Assembly: GCA_016783545.1 (NCBI GenBank)
Contig: JADHWJ010000003.1
Location: 1 to 64,000 of the forward strand
Source: Candidatus Aenigmatarchaeota archaeon
Lineage (GTDB): Archaea > Aenigmatarchaeota > Aenigmatarchaeia > QMZP01
Direction of reading: 5' to 3'
Length of the DNA: 64,000 nt
The notes under the pieces were generated by a model that saw only the letters and a list, made by a program, of their open reading frames with translations, made no database searches and was not told the origin of the DNA. Shown one piece after another: positions 9,259 to 18,007 of the stretch (its first letter is position 1; the number at the start of each line of letters is the position of its first letter). The position numbers and the translations under genes were made by a program.

Positions 9259-12200
9259 TTATATGAGAGAGCGGCTGGAATTAACCAACTGCTCTCCCTC
9301 AGACATGCTGTGGGAAGGAGGGCTCCTCCCCTACGACACCATGGACCACGGGACCTGGGTGGGCCGCATGCCCAAACCAAGCTTCCAGCTCACGTACTGA
9401 CCTTCCTCACCAGAGGGCAGGGCTACGTCCTTGTTGGCGCGCTGGCCCTGCTCCTGCTTGCACAGGGAATGCCAGCCGCCTTCGCCCTTGAACTTCATGA
9501 GCGTTGCCATGATCGGTCTGGTCTGGGGATTGTCGACACTCAGGCCAAACTTCTTGATGCGAAGGACAAAGTAGAGGAACTTCGCCCTCTCTGCATCCGA
9601 CCATCCCTTCACCTCTTTGGCCGTGAGAGCACCAAAGATCGTGCCAAGGGCTGACTCTGCCGCGCTTCTGTCGCCACGCTCAACAGTGATGAGTACGCCG
9701 ATGATGGCGTCGCCCGGATCGGTGGAAGCCGGGTCGAAGTCAACCACTGCCGTAGTAGGCACTATGGTTACGGGCGGTGCCGCCGGCGGAGTCGGCATGG
9801 AAAGAGGTGTAACATTCGGCGTACGCGGAGTGGTAGAAGGCCGTCTTCCTCTTCTTTCACTGCCCCGACGGGCCGGATCACTGCCCTCACACACCTCTTC
9901 GAGGAGTGCCATGTCATTCTCCCGTGTCATACCAGCAACTCTACGAGCGCGAACAGAATCACGACGGACAGAAGCACAGACGCGAGCCGCCGTGGAACCG
10001 AGATGCGTCAGTCTCTTGGCAGCAGCGCCTTGCCCGAAGACAGACTCCCAGTTCCATCCATCAGGGAACTCGACCGGGATCTCGGTCCGGACAGGGGCTT
10101 TCTTGCCAGGCATCTGCTTCTCAGAGATCGCCACAAAGCTGGTATGTGCAGATATCACGCCGTACTTGAGGCTGACCTCTGTCACCCCAACACTATCACC
10201 GGTCTCCTTGATCTTCTGCCTGGCCCAGAGCTGAGGCGCGAACGTGCACTCGTCTACGTCTGAGAGATTAACATCAAACGTCTGTGGAGCTCCAGCCGGA
10301 TCATTACCGGTTACCTTCACCGAAGCCGGAGCCTTCTTGCCTGCGCGAACCGTGATCACAGCAGGCATGTTCTGGAATACATCTGTCACACCGACCGCAT
10401 CAGTGTCCTTGCCGGCGTCGACCTTGACATCGGTCAACACAGGACCACTGAGAGTTCCCACGATCTTCTTCGCTGCACCTTCCATATCCTCATTGGGCAG
10501 GAAGTTCATGTTCACTCCATTGGTCAGCCTGGCAATCTGAGCCAGGGTAGCATCGTTCACTGCCGTATCAATGCCGATCGTGATCATCCGCACCCCGCCG
10601 GGGCTGGTGTCAACAGGATCCGTTGTCTGACCATCAGAGACGATGACCATGTACTTGCCAGAGTATTTGCCCTTGGCAAGCTCGGCATAGGCCAGCTTCA
10701 CGGCAGTGCCGAGATAGGTACTGTTCTCTGATTGCAGGCCTTGAACCATGGGAATTGGATCCTGCTCCCGGGCATCACCAAGCGGGTATATCACCTGTGC
10801 ATGTGTAGAGAACTTGATGATACCCACGTGGTGGCCGATGTTACTGTCCTTGATCTTCTGGATAAGGTCAGCAACCAGCCGTTTGAGGCCTTCGATCTTG
10901 ATGCCACTCATGCTACCTGAGACATCAAGGACGAATTCGATGTCCATGGGAATGGGATCGGCCTGGAACGGAGGGATGATGTTCAGCAGAACGAAGCTCT
11001 CCTTGGAAAGGGTTGCACTATGAACAGCCACCTGGGGAACAGTTGCCATGGGTGTGTAAACGAGGGTGAAGTCCCTGTTGGGAATAAGGTCCTCCACCAC
11101 CACGGTTGTCCCCCGCTTCGGCGTCAGCTCCTGCTCTGCCACCAACATCTCGTGGCTCGGGCAGGTGAGCTTACACCGGAATCCAGGCGAAAGCTTGACC
11201 CGGATGGCGGCGTTGTAGGGCACTCCTTCCTTGGTCGGAACAGGGGTGATCTCGGATGCATCATGAGTTACATCCGTATTCGGTGACCACCCGTCACCTG
11301 TCCGGTCAGTCGGCTTGCCAGCGATGAAACGAGGAGCTACCACCAAGGGAATGCGGAAACGCGCTCCATCTGCGCCCCAAGGTATGGTCTGGACGAACCT
11401 GACCTCGACCAGGATCTCCTCTCCTGGTTCAATGCCACCAACGTTCATGGTGAAGATGTTCTCTCTCTTCTGCTCCATGAGGGTGGCATGGTCGCCGGCT
11501 GCGACTGCGTCATCGTATTCCTTCTTTGCCTGTGCCTTCTCCTTGATTTCGGCAACAATGGTCTTGTCCTTGCCGATCGTCATCCGGCACCCTGTGACAG
11601 AGGCGTCGGCGGGCAGCGGAAAGCAATAGATGGCCTCCACGGCTTCGGTGTGTTTGTTCTCGTACTCTTGAGTACACACGACTTCTGCGGTTGTGCCAGC
11701 CACTGTTGCTTCGAACCCCAAGGCTTTCAACGGTACAAGAACCTTTGGGTCAGGGACATTATCAGGTGCGTCCACAGGCGAAACACCCCCACCGGGGTTT
11801 ACGACACATCCACCTTTTTCAGGCTTAACTGCACTACTCGGACGACTCATGGTGTTTCCTCCTGATCGTGCTCCCTTAAGAGCGTGACCGTTGGATATTC
11901 GGGACATAACCAGTTCTTTAAAGGCATCCTCACCGTAGTCCCGTTTCAGCATGGCAAGGAACCTTGCAGAATCTGCTCTTCTTCTACCACCTCCTTTCCA
12001 GAGAACATCTTGTTTTATTGCGTTTGGACTAAGAGTCCTAGCCAGCTCTATTATCTCTGGATTTCTTAGAGCTGACGCGGATTTCTCAGTCAGATCAGCC
12101 AGACTGTGCTTGGGCCTGTCCCTTGCTTTTGCCATTTCGGCTCCTCCTTTCTCCAGGACAGAGTAAAGACAAAAAGAAACCAGAACACTTAGAAAAAGCA

Positions 12201-12290
12201 CTAACCAAATCTGTCCACTTCTCTTAGAGATATCAAAGGATATCTTTAAACTTGGAAAGCATGATGTGGGTTAAAACCCACTTAATAGTT
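9243..12290. mobile_element. GC-rich gene cassette 1 (VIT/vWA)
   Basis: The segment is visibly far richer in G+C than both flanks and uses codons such as CTC, GCC, CGG and ATC that are rare in the host genes. Its single gene has a strong bacterial-type Shine-Dalgarno. The 3' end carries a GAGAGC/GCTCTC hairpin next to the shared TGTCA-type end motif. The right boundary is not sharply defined: it lies between the gene start and about 12.29 kb, near a GTGGGTT/AACCCAC hairpin. It sits between EF-1alpha and a small zinc protein. No transposase or integrase is encoded. Confidence 0.5.
9331..12135 (-). CDS. VIT and von Willebrand factor A domain protein, foreign-looking
   Basis: I start the protein at MAKARDRP (12135), preceded by GGAGGAG, rather than the track start 22 codons upstream; this gives 934 aa. 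A basic N-terminal region (~1-110) precedes a VIT domain (~130-290), typified by PLPADASVTG and FTMNVGGIEPGE. A vWA domain follows with an intact metal-ion-dependent adhesion site, DVSGSMSG (~residue 410). Then come a Pro/Thr/Arg-rich linker and a C-terminal helical domain. Members of this family bind proteins through the metal site. There is no signal peptide at the chosen start. GC content and codon use mark it as acquired, plausibly from a bacterium. Confidence 0.85.
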   Translation of the reverse strand: MAKARDRPKHSLADLTEKSASALRNPEIIELARTLSPNAIKQDVLWKGGGRRRADSARFLAMLKRDYGEDAFKELVMSRISNGHALKGARSGGNTMSRPSSAVKPEKGGCVVNPGGGVSPVDAPDNVPDPKVLVPLKALGFEATVAGTTAEVVCTQEYENKHTEAVEAIYCFPLPADASVTGCRMTIGKDKTIVAEIKEKAQAKKEYDDAVAAGDHATLMEQKRENIFTMNVGGIEPGEEILVEVRFVQTIPWGADGARFRIPLVVAPRFIAGKPTDRTGDGWSPNTDVTHDASEITPVPTKEGVPYNAAIRVKLSPGFRCKLTCPSHEMLVAEQELTPKRGTTVVVEDLIPNRDFTLVYTPMATVPQVAVHSATLSKESFVLLNIIPPFQADPIPMDIEFVLDVSGSMSGIKIEGLKRLVADLIQKIKDSNIGHHVGIIKFSTHAQVIYPLGDAREQDPIPMVQGLQSENSTYLGTAVKLAYAELAKGKYSGKYMVIVSDGQTTDPVDTSPGGVRMITIGIDTAVNDATLAQIARLTNGVNMNFLPNEDMEGAAKKIVGTLSGPVLTDVKVDAGKDTDAVGVTDVFQNMPAVITVRAGKKAPASVKVTGNDPAGAPQTFDVNLSDVDECTFAPQLWARQKIKETGDSVGVTEVSLKYGVISAHTSFVAISEKQMPGKKAPVRTEIPVEFPDGWNWESVFGQGAAAKRLTHLGSTAARVCASVRRDSVRARRVAGMTRENDMALLEEVCEGSDPARRGSERRGRRPSTTPRTPNVTPLSMPTPPAAPPVTIVPTTAVVDFDPASTDPGDAIIGVLITVERGDRSAAESALGTIFGALTAKEVKGWSDAERAKFLYFVLRIKKFGLSVDNPQTRPIMATLMKFKGEGGWHSLCKQEQGQRANKDVALPSGEEGQYVSWKLGLGMRPTQVPWSMVS

Positions 12291-12326
12291 ATATAGGAAA
12301 ACTTTAAATACCTTATTTTAGCCAAA

Positions 12327-12479
12327 TTACTCAACAGAACTAAATCCGTGGCTTTCCATTAATTTTTTAAAACACTCTCTGCAAAGATGACCTCTGGCAA
12401 GTATGTCAAGAAGTTTATCCTTAAGCTTAATATTATATCTTTTATCTGCCAAGTCATTGCACAAAATACAATAATTCAT
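12327..12479 (-). CDS. Small CxxC zinc-binding protein (50 aa)
   Basis: The likely start is the internal Met before NYCILCND, giving 50 aa instead of the 62 aa in the track. Two cysteine pairs, CILC and CREC, about 30 residues apart suggest a single zinc site. It lies 60 bp downstream of the polyprenyl diphosphate synthase gene on the same strand and may share its transcript. Cassette 1 begins a short way beyond its 3' end. Function is unknown. Confidence 0.5.
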   Translation of the reverse strand: MNYCILCNDLADKRYNIKLKDKLLDILARGHLCRECFKKLMESHGFSSVE

Positions 12480-12539
12480 AGAGGTATTTGGTTGCAGATG
12501 CTTATAAATTAGCAAGAAAAATATGGGATATTTCCCAGC

Positions 12540-13232
12540 TCATTTTCCGAATCTTCGTTCCCTTTCAGAAAAATCTTCAATGACTTTATTAAAGTCTTCT
12601 TTTGTGAACTCAGGCCACATTGGATCAACAAATGCAAGCTCTGAATATGCAGACTGGAAAAGCAAAAAATTGGAAAGTCTTTTCTCCCCACCGGTTCTTA
12701 TGACAAGGTCTGGGTCAGCTGTTCCGTTTGTCTCAAGGTATGTCCTGAATGTTTTTTCATCTATAGTAGCTGGACTATCCTTTGAAATCCTTTTGCATGC
12801 ATTAATTATCTCCTGTCTTCCGCCGTATGCCACTGCAAGATTAAGCCTGAAATTATCATGATGCTTTGTCTTTTCCATTAGCTTTTTCATGCCTTCCTGC
12901 ATATCCTCAGGAAGTTTTTTCATATTTCCTAAAAAATAGACCCTTATTTTGTCTTTGAAAACAAAACTATTCTCATCAGAAAGAATATTGTTTATCTCCT
13001 TCTTTGCTATTCTGATTAGGAAATCCAATTCTATTTTTGGCCTTTTTTCAAGGTTTTCAAGTGACAGTGTATAGAATGTTATGGTTTTTATACCAAGTTC
13101 CTGTGACCATTTGATTACCTGCTTTAGTTTTTCAACTCCCCATTCGTGTCCCTTCCATGGTCTTTTCAAAAGCCTTTTTGCAAATCTTCGATTTCCGTCC
13201 GGAACGATCGCAATTGATTTAGGTATATTCAT
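12540..13232 (-). CDS. uppS: cis-Prenyltransferase (polyprenyl diphosphate synthase)
   Basis: The protein carries the family signature VPDGNRRFAK near the N-terminus, TFYTLSLEN in the middle, and the C-terminal RTGGEKRLSNFLLFQ with SELAFVDPMWPEF. These residues bind diphosphate and Mg2+. The enzyme condenses isopentenyl diphosphate units with cis geometry to make the long polyprenyl lipid that carries glycans, which fits the heavily sequon-rich surface proteins nearby. At ~230 aa it has normal length. I prefer the start MNIPKS over the upstream alternative three codons earlier. Confidence 0.92.
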   Translation of the reverse strand: MNIPKSIAIVPDGNRRFAKRLLKRPWKGHEWGVEKLKQVIKWSQELGIKTITFYTLSLENLEKRPKIELDFLIRIAKKEINNILSDENSFVFKDKIRVYFLGNMKKLPEDMQEGMKKLMEKTKHHDNFRLNLAVAYGGRQEIINACKRISKDSPATIDEKTFRTYLETNGTADPDLVIRTGGEKRLSNFLLFQSAYSELAFVDPMWPEFTKEDFNKVIEDFSERERRFGK

Positions 13233-13342
13233 AATAATCATTATTATGTGTTTGATTTTAAATATTTATTTTCATCAGATATAAGCTTTATTATATAGTA
13301 AAATGCGCCCATATATTAGGAAATTCACTCAATAGTTTAAAT

Positions 13343-14170
13343 ATGTTTAGAAAATACGGATTTATCGGTATTTTGCTAATAATTTTTGTTGAAATAAACT
13401 TTATTCTAAAAATCCAGCCATTTGCAAATTGGTATTTCCCAATAGTCTGGTTTGGGTTTATTTTAACAATAGATGCCCTTGTATACAAGCTTAAAGGGAA
13501 TTCTTTGATAAGTAATAGGTTTTATCAGTTCTTAGGTATAGTTATAATTTCAGCAATGTTCTGGTGGGTATTTGAGTTCATAAACATACCACTCCAGAAT
13601 TGGAGTTATATGGGTATGACGGGTCTTGGTATCTGGAAAAATCTGTTTGGATTCTTGTCGTTTTCAACTGTTCTTCCAGCTCTATTTGAAACCGTTGAGC
13701 TTATAAGATCTGTTCATCTTTTTGATAGGAAAAAACTGCATAAAAAACATAAAATAACAAAAAAGCTTTTGTATTCAATGATGGTTCTTGGAGTAATTTT
13801 CTTTATCGCACCAGTAGTTTTGCCTAAATTTGCATTTCCTCTTGTTTGGTTGAGTTTATTCCTTATATTAGATCCGATAAACTATCTGCACAAACAACCA
13901 AGCATTGTTGGCCATCTGAAAGACAGAAAATTATCAATTCCTCTCTCATTATTACTCGCAGGTATTATTATTGGATTCCTCTGGGAATTCTGGAACTATT
14001 GGGCAATACCCAAGTGGACATATACCCTCCCATACGTTGGTTTTTTAAAAGTCTTTGAGATGCCAATTTTAGGCTATATAGGATACTTCCCATTTGCATG
14101 GGAACTATACGCAATGTACTGGTTTGTGAGGAGTCTATTCATCCAAAAAGAACCTTTGATGGCTGAATAG
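13343..14170 (+). CDS. Polytopic membrane protein with internal repeat
   Basis: The 275-aa protein has about eight hydrophobic segments. Two halves look related: FWWVFEFINIPLQNWSY in the first and FLWEFWNYWAIPKWTY in the second, each following a predicted helix. This implies an internal duplication of a four-helix unit. The W-E-F-W/P-x-W-xY pattern suggests a conserved active or lipid-binding site in the membrane. I do not recognise the family; an isoprenoid-modifying membrane enzyme is possible given the adjacent divergent uppS, but that is a guess. The upstream region is AT-rich with TATA-like sequence. Confidence 0.55.
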   Translation: MFRKYGFIGILLIIFVEINFILKIQPFANWYFPIVWFGFILTIDALVYKLKGNSLISNRFYQFLGIVIISAMFWWVFEFINIPLQNWSYMGMTGLGIWKNLFGFLSFSTVLPALFETVELIRSVHLFDRKKLHKKHKITKKLLYSMMVLGVIFFIAPVVLPKFAFPLVWLSLFLILDPINYLHKQPSIVGHLKDRKLSIPLSLLLAGIIIGFLWEFWNYWAIPKWTYTLPYVGFLKVFEMPILGYIGYFPFAWELYAMYWFVRSLFIQKEPLMAE

Positions 14171-14204
14171 CATTTAAATAAATATCTAATAAAAGAAGAT
14201 AATT

Positions 14205-15056
14205 ATGAAATTTGAATTACATTGCCACTCAACGCATTCAAGAGGAAAGAAAATACCATTTGAAGGAACTGTTAATCCAAAGGCTATAATAAAGCATGCA
14301 AAGAGTATAGGTCTCTCTGGTATAGCGCTTACAGATCATAATAATTCCAATGGGTGGAAAGAAGCAAAAGAAGAGGCAAAGAAACAAGATATTCTATTTA
14401 TACCTGGAATTGAGATTTCAAGCCTTGGTGGAACAGAATTCCACACAAAAGGACATATGATAGGCCTTGGTTTGAATGAGAATATAGAAAAGGGTCTTGG
14501 TGTGAAAGAAACAGTTGACAGAATACATGAACAGGGTGGAATAGCCATAGCTCCTCACCCATTTGATCTGAAAAATACTGGGTTAAAAGAAGAGATGAAA
14601 AAAACAGACGCTGTTGAGATATTCAATTCATTATCAATAGACAAGATCAGTAACTTCATAGCAGAAAGAAAGGCTGACAAATTTGGATTGAGCAAAGTCG
14701 CAAGTTCTGATGCACATACTCTGGATATGATTGGGAATTCTGTGATAAAATCAGGGGCAACAGACATGGATTCACTTTTGAAGGAAATAAAAAATGGCTA
14801 TGTTGGTATTGAGAAAAGATACGCAACATTGAAGAATATTATAGACTGGTCATGGGAAAGGATCATAAAGAGTCAGGCACATATACTCGAATATGTTACT
14901 GATAATTATTGGACTCCTAAAAAAGAGATAACTGAGATGTTTCTGGATAAATTTGTAAATAATCCTGAACATGGGTTTTGGAAATTTGCTGCCAGTATTG
15001 GACTCGCCAACGCATATGTATATTCTGCATTCAAAAATATGAGATGGATGCTGTAA
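14205..15056 (+). CDS. PHP-domain metal-dependent phosphoesterase
   Basis: The N-terminal HCHSTHSRG supplies the first PHP metal ligands, TDHNN and PGIEIS the next, and HPFD and SDAH the remaining ones. This matches the stand-alone PHP (TrpH/YciV-like) family. Such enzymes hydrolyse phosphate esters such as pAp or oligonucleotide ends. A C-terminal ~75-aa extension (DWSWERIIKSQAHILEY) is not part of the core. A TATA box (CATTTAAATAAA) about 25 bp upstream indicates a short-leader transcript. The substrate is not known. Confidence 0.82.
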   Translation: MKFELHCHSTHSRGKKIPFEGTVNPKAIIKHAKSIGLSGIALTDHNNSNGWKEAKEEAKKQDILFIPGIEISSLGGTEFHTKGHMIGLGLNENIEKGLGVKETVDRIHEQGGIAIAPHPFDLKNTGLKEEMKKTDAVEIFNSLSIDKISNFIAERKADKFGLSKVASSDAHTLDMIGNSVIKSGATDMDSLLKEIKNGYVGIEKRYATLKNIIDWSWERIIKSQAHILEYVTDNYWTPKKEITEMFLDKFVNNPEHGFWKFAASIGLANAYVYSAFKNMRWML

Positions 15057-15094
15057 ACTAAATATTTAAGTCGGCAAAACAATACTATATATTG

Positions 15095-15337
15095 ATGATA
15101 GACAAAAAATTACTTATTTTTTCCATAATAATCGGGGGTTTTCTTACTCAGATTATTAATTCACAGCTACCTGGAAATGTTCTTTTTGATAGCAGTTCTA
15201 AGGCTGCGGCAGGTCTTATAGGAATAGGTGCCACAGAGGTATTGTCAATGGGTTTTGGGTTAGTTGTGCAATACTCTATAACCATTGGTGTTGTTTATAT
15301 GTTCTTCAGAGGTATATGGAAAAAGTTTGAAAGATAA
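15095..15337 (+). CDS. Small membrane protein (80 aa)
   Basis: Two hydrophobic helices (LLIFSIIIGGFLTQII and VVQYSITIGVVYMFF) flank a Gly/Ala-rich loop, and the protein ends with KKFER. I choose the ATG at 15095, one codon after the TTG used by the track. The AATATTTAAG box ~30 bp upstream suggests a leaderless mRNA. Function is unknown. Confidence 0.5.
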   Translation: MIDKKLLIFSIIIGGFLTQIINSQLPGNVLFDSSSKAAAGLIGIGATEVLSMGFGLVVQYSITIGVVYMFFRGIWKKFER

Positions 15338-15364
15338 TTTAAAACTTCATATCTAATTAAAAAT

Positions 15365-15769
15365 ATGGAAAAAGTGCCAAGAGTGGGTAGTGCTGTTTTA
15401 GTTGAGAAAGATGGTAAATTTCTTCTTGGAGAAAGGAACAAGAAAAATGCTAAAGGTTTTTGGGTGATTCCTGGCGGCAAGGTCGAATGGGGTGAAACAA
15501 TTGAACAGGCTGCTATCAGGGAGATAAAAGAGGAAACAGGCCTTGATATTGAAATAATAAAGAAAATCGGCAGCAAGGAGATAATAAACACTCCAGCAGA
15601 CTACCATAGAGTTGTTTTCTTTCACCTGGCAAGACCAAAAAACAGTGACCTGAAATATAATGACGATCTTTCTGATGCAGGGTTTTTTACTATTGATGAA
15701 ATCAAAAACATGAAAACTGTTAAGAGTGTTGAATGGGTGCTTAGAAAAGCAGGCTATTGGAAAGATTAG
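15365..15769 (+). CDS. NUDIX hydrolase
   Basis: The Nudix box is complete: GGKVEWGETIEQAAIREIKEE with TGL matches GX5EX7REUXEEXGU. At 134 aa it is a single-domain enzyme. These hydrolases cleave nucleoside diphosphates linked to another group, often to sanitise oxidised nucleotides or turn over nucleotide sugars. The substrate cannot be read from sequence. It has its own TATA-like element in the 27-bp gap from the previous gene. Confidence 0.88.
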   Translation: MEKVPRVGSAVLVEKDGKFLLGERNKKNAKGFWVIPGGKVEWGETIEQAAIREIKEETGLDIEIIKKIGSKEIINTPADYHRVVFFHLARPKNSDLKYNDDLSDAGFFTIDEIKNMKTVKSVEWVLRKAGYWKD

Positions 15770-15813
15770 AACCTATCTGAAAGTATTTAAATCTGTAATA
15801 CATTGTATTACAT

Positions 15814-16041
15814 ATGAAACTAAAAACCATTCAGGCAAGAATACCAGAAAAATTATATGAAGAATTAGAGCAAAGAGTAGAGCTAGGAATGTATGCAAGC
15901 ACATCAGAAGTTATGAGAGATGCTCTAAGGAAAATGTTTGTCGAACAGAGCAGAACATTCTTAAGAGATTTAGCAAAAGAGAAGGGAATAAAAAAGGAAG
16001 AACTATTAGAAGAACTGTGGAAAATTAGGCGAGCTGAATGA
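15814..16041 (+). CDS. Ribbon-helix-helix antitoxin (CopG/ParD-like)
   Basis: The N-terminal QARIPEKLYEELEQRVELG followed by YASTSEVMRDALRKM is a typical ribbon-helix-helix DNA-binding domain, with a charged C-terminal tail for toxin binding. The stop overlaps the start of a PIN-domain gene by 4 nt (ATGA), the standard arrangement of a VapBC-type toxin-antitoxin operon. The promoter region contains ATTACA/TGTATTAC-like inverted sequence (GTAATACATTGTATTAC) directly before the start, a plausible autoregulatory operator. Confidence 0.82.
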   Translation: MKLKTIQARIPEKLYEELEQRVELGMYASTSEVMRDALRKMFVEQSRTFLRDLAKEKGIKKEELLEELWKIRRAE

Positions 16042-16463
16042 AAAACCTAAGAGTTTTTATTGACAGTAATATAATACTAACAGGCACATTCTTTTCTGGC
16101 CCAGAATCTATGGTACTGTCCTCTAATTTTAAGCTTCTGACATCAGATGTCTGTAAAGAAGAAGTTTTGGAAGTTGTTAAAAGAAAATTCAGAAAATTTG
16201 GCTTTGGAACAGAAAAGTTAGCCGTAGAAGAGTTATTGAAATCGTTTGCTGATATTGAGATATTAAAAGCCAATGATTATATGCATAAACTGGATATAAG
16301 CAAGAAACTATTAAAAGGTAAAAATGATCAAAAGATTTTAGCAGCTGTTCTTCATTCAAAACCGGATTATTTTGTAACAGGGGACAGTGACTTTAAAACA
16401 AATGAAATATCTAAATTAGCTAAAGTTGTCAGTTCAAGGGAACTTTTAGAAAATGTTTATTAA
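16038..16463 (+). CDS. PIN-domain toxin (VapC-like)
   Basis: The protein begins RVFIDSNIIL, with the first catalytic aspartate, and later has GKNDQKILAA and YFVTGDSDF, which supply the acidic PIN residues. PIN toxins are Mg2+-dependent RNases, usually cutting tRNA or rRNA. It is coupled to the ribbon-helix-helix gene by ATGA. The ~140-aa length is normal. The 3' end overlaps the convergent phosphatase gene by 4 nt. Confidence 0.82.
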   Translation: MKNLRVFIDSNIILTGTFFSGPESMVLSSNFKLLTSDVCKEEVLEVVKRKFRKFGFGTEKLAVEELLKSFADIEILKANDYMHKLDISKKLLKGKNDQKILAAVLHSKPDYFVTGDSDFKTNEISKLAKVVSSRELLENVY

Positions 16464-17014
16464 CCTTCCAACCTATAATCCCAACCAGGCTTCCATTCTC
16501 TTTTTAGTCTCCAGTCCTCTTTGACAGCCTGCTCCCAAGTCTTTTTGTTAAGGACAACTTCCAAAGCCAGCTGAGGCGCTTTATGCGCCACTATTGCAAC
16601 CTTTTTTCCTGGATATTTTTCCAAAAGAAAGTTCAGGAAATGCCTTATTCTTCTTTCAACATCCCTATAGCTCTCTCCATTCGGAAATGGTTGCTCCAGA
16701 TGATCAAGAACATTAGGCTCTACTTTAATTGAAGGTGCTCCGTTTAGGTCACCGTAATTAGCTTCTCTGAGCTTCTCATCCCTTACTATAGGAATACTCC
16801 TGTCACCAAATACTATATTAGCAGAATCCACTGCTCTTCTCAAATCCGAGCAGAAAACAACATCAAATTCTTTTTCTCTGACTATGCTTTTTAGCTCTAT
16901 TGATTGCTTTTTCCCAAGCTCTGAGAGCTCTCCTTGATTCCAGCCAGTGGAAATTTTGTTTTCATTGTCTGTACTAGTTCCATGTACAAAATATGTTATT
17001 TTCACTATTTTCAT
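16460..17014 (-). CDS. Histidine phosphatase superfamily protein, first motif altered
   Basis: The fold is recognisable from the N-terminal catalytic histidine, FCSDLRRAVDSA, the acidic LREANYGDLNG and a second histidine in VAIVAHKAPQ. The usual RHG motif reads VHG (YFVHGTSTDN), so the phosphate-binding arginine before the catalytic histidine is missing. The protein may still act through other arginines, or may have changed substrate. These enzymes remove phosphate from small molecules or proteins. It is adjacent to tRNA-Leu on the same strand. Confidence 0.75.
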   Translation of the reverse strand: MKIVKITYFVHGTSTDNENKISTGWNQGELSELGKKQSIELKSIVREKEFDVVFCSDLRRAVDSANIVFGDRSIPIVRDEKLREANYGDLNGAPSIKVEPNVLDHLEQPFPNGESYRDVERRIRHFLNFLLEKYPGKKVAIVAHKAPQLALEVVLNKKTWEQAVKEDWRLKREWKPGWDYRLEG

Positions 17015-17043
17015 GTGCGATAGTTGTATTTTTAAAATATAAA

Positions 17044-17243
17044 TGCGGGAGGCCGGATTCGAACCGACGAAGGCATCTTACACCTACGGGCCGAAGCCCG
17101 ATGACGTACTAAGCCACTAGGCCCTTAACCTAGCCCCTTTGACCAATCCCAAACCAATTTCAATCGGAAGCTGGCCGAACTTGTGAGGTCAGCTCCTTTT
17201 GGATGAAACCTTTTGTTGAAAAAGGTTTCTTGGGAACTCCCGC
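17044..17243 (-). tRNA. tRNA-Leu with introns in D-loop and variable arm
   Basis: Acceptor strands GCGGGAG/CTCCCGC pair fully, with A73, and the T-arm is GTCGG-TTCGAAT-CCGGC. Intron 1 (17146-17228, 83 nt) sits in the D-loop: CCCA pairs with TGGG, bulges AG|A and AT|T, inner AACC/GGTT. Intron 2 (17075-17107, 33 nt) sits in the variable arm: CTTA pairs with TAAG, bulges GT|A and AT|G, inner hairpin closed by CGGGC-TTCG-GCCCG. Splicing gives D-arm CCCAAG-TGGTCAAAGGG and variable arm TGGC-TTAGT-GCC, both typical for Leu. The anticodon loop TTAAGGG between CTAGG and CCTAG reads AAG, which is unusual for an archaeon. Confidence 0.88.
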
Positions 17244-17272
17244 TCTGTTAAGAATTGGATATATTATAAATA

Positions 17273-17977
17273 TTATTTCAGCTTAAAATATACTCTTCTT
17301 CTATCCTTTCCTTTGTTTTTTAGGTCAATTATCTCTATTTCACCTATTTCAGAGATATTTTTTAGATGTGTTCCACCACAGGCTTTCTTATCAAAACCTT
17401 CTATCTCAACAATCCTCCATTCTTTTGCTTCTGGAGGCATCATATCCTTTAAGCTGAATAGATTAGGATCTTTCAGTGCATCTTCTTTTGAAAGGAAATA
17501 CAGTTTTACAGGAAGCTCTTTTTTGATTATTTCATTGACCTTTTCTTCAAAACCTTTCATTTTTTCCCTATCAAAATTCTCTAAATTAAAATCAATTCTT
17601 GACTTATCTTCTGCCATCTGGTTGCCTGTTATTCTTGCCCCTGTCTCTTTATGTATTACTTCAGAAAGAACATGTGCTGCTGTATGATATCTCATGAACA
17701 GGTATCTTCTATCCCAGTTTAGTTCGCATTCAACTTCATCTCCTTCTTTTAGACCTTCTTTATCTACCTCATGGGAGATATTTCCACTAAACTTTCCAGC
17801 AAAAACAACCTTGAATTCTTCACCATCTTTCTTTATTGTTCCTTCATCCCAGGGCTGTCCTCCACCATTCGGATAAAAAGCGGTTTGATCTAAAACAATG
17901 AATTTTTTGTCTGCTTTTACTACTTTAGCTTTCCAATTTTTCAGATAACAATCCTTCAGATATAAAACTTCTAACAT
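17273..17977 (-). CDS. alaX: Alanyl-tRNA editing protein (AlaX)
   Basis: The 234-aa protein shows the AlaX architecture: an N-terminal beta domain with FYPNGGGQPWDEG, then the editing domain with zinc ligands HTAAHVLSEVIH and the C-terminal CGGTHL. It hydrolyses Ser- or Gly-mischarged tRNA-Ala in trans. The length with both domains suggests the AlaX-M type. It is followed on the same strand by tRNA-Leu and preceded by a DUF362 gene about 30 bp away. Confidence 0.93.
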   Translation of the reverse strand: MLEVLYLKDCYLKNWKAKVVKADKKFIVLDQTAFYPNGGGQPWDEGTIKKDGEEFKVVFAGKFSGNISHEVDKEGLKEGDEVECELNWDRRYLFMRYHTAAHVLSEVIHKETGARITGNQMAEDKSRIDFNLENFDREKMKGFEEKVNEIIKKELPVKLYFLSKEDALKDPNLFSLKDMMPPEAKEWRIVEIEGFDKKACGGTHLKNISEIGEIEIIDLKNKGKDRRRVYFKLK

Positions 17978-18007
17978 AATAAAAATTTGTATTTAATTAA
18001 TTAAAGT

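Noticed and set aside
9253-12166. Many plus-strand ORFs opposite the VIT/vWA gene
   Set aside because: They are shadows of a GC-rich coding strand where few stops occur. None has a ribosome binding site or recognisable domain, while the minus strand encodes an intact multi-domain protein.
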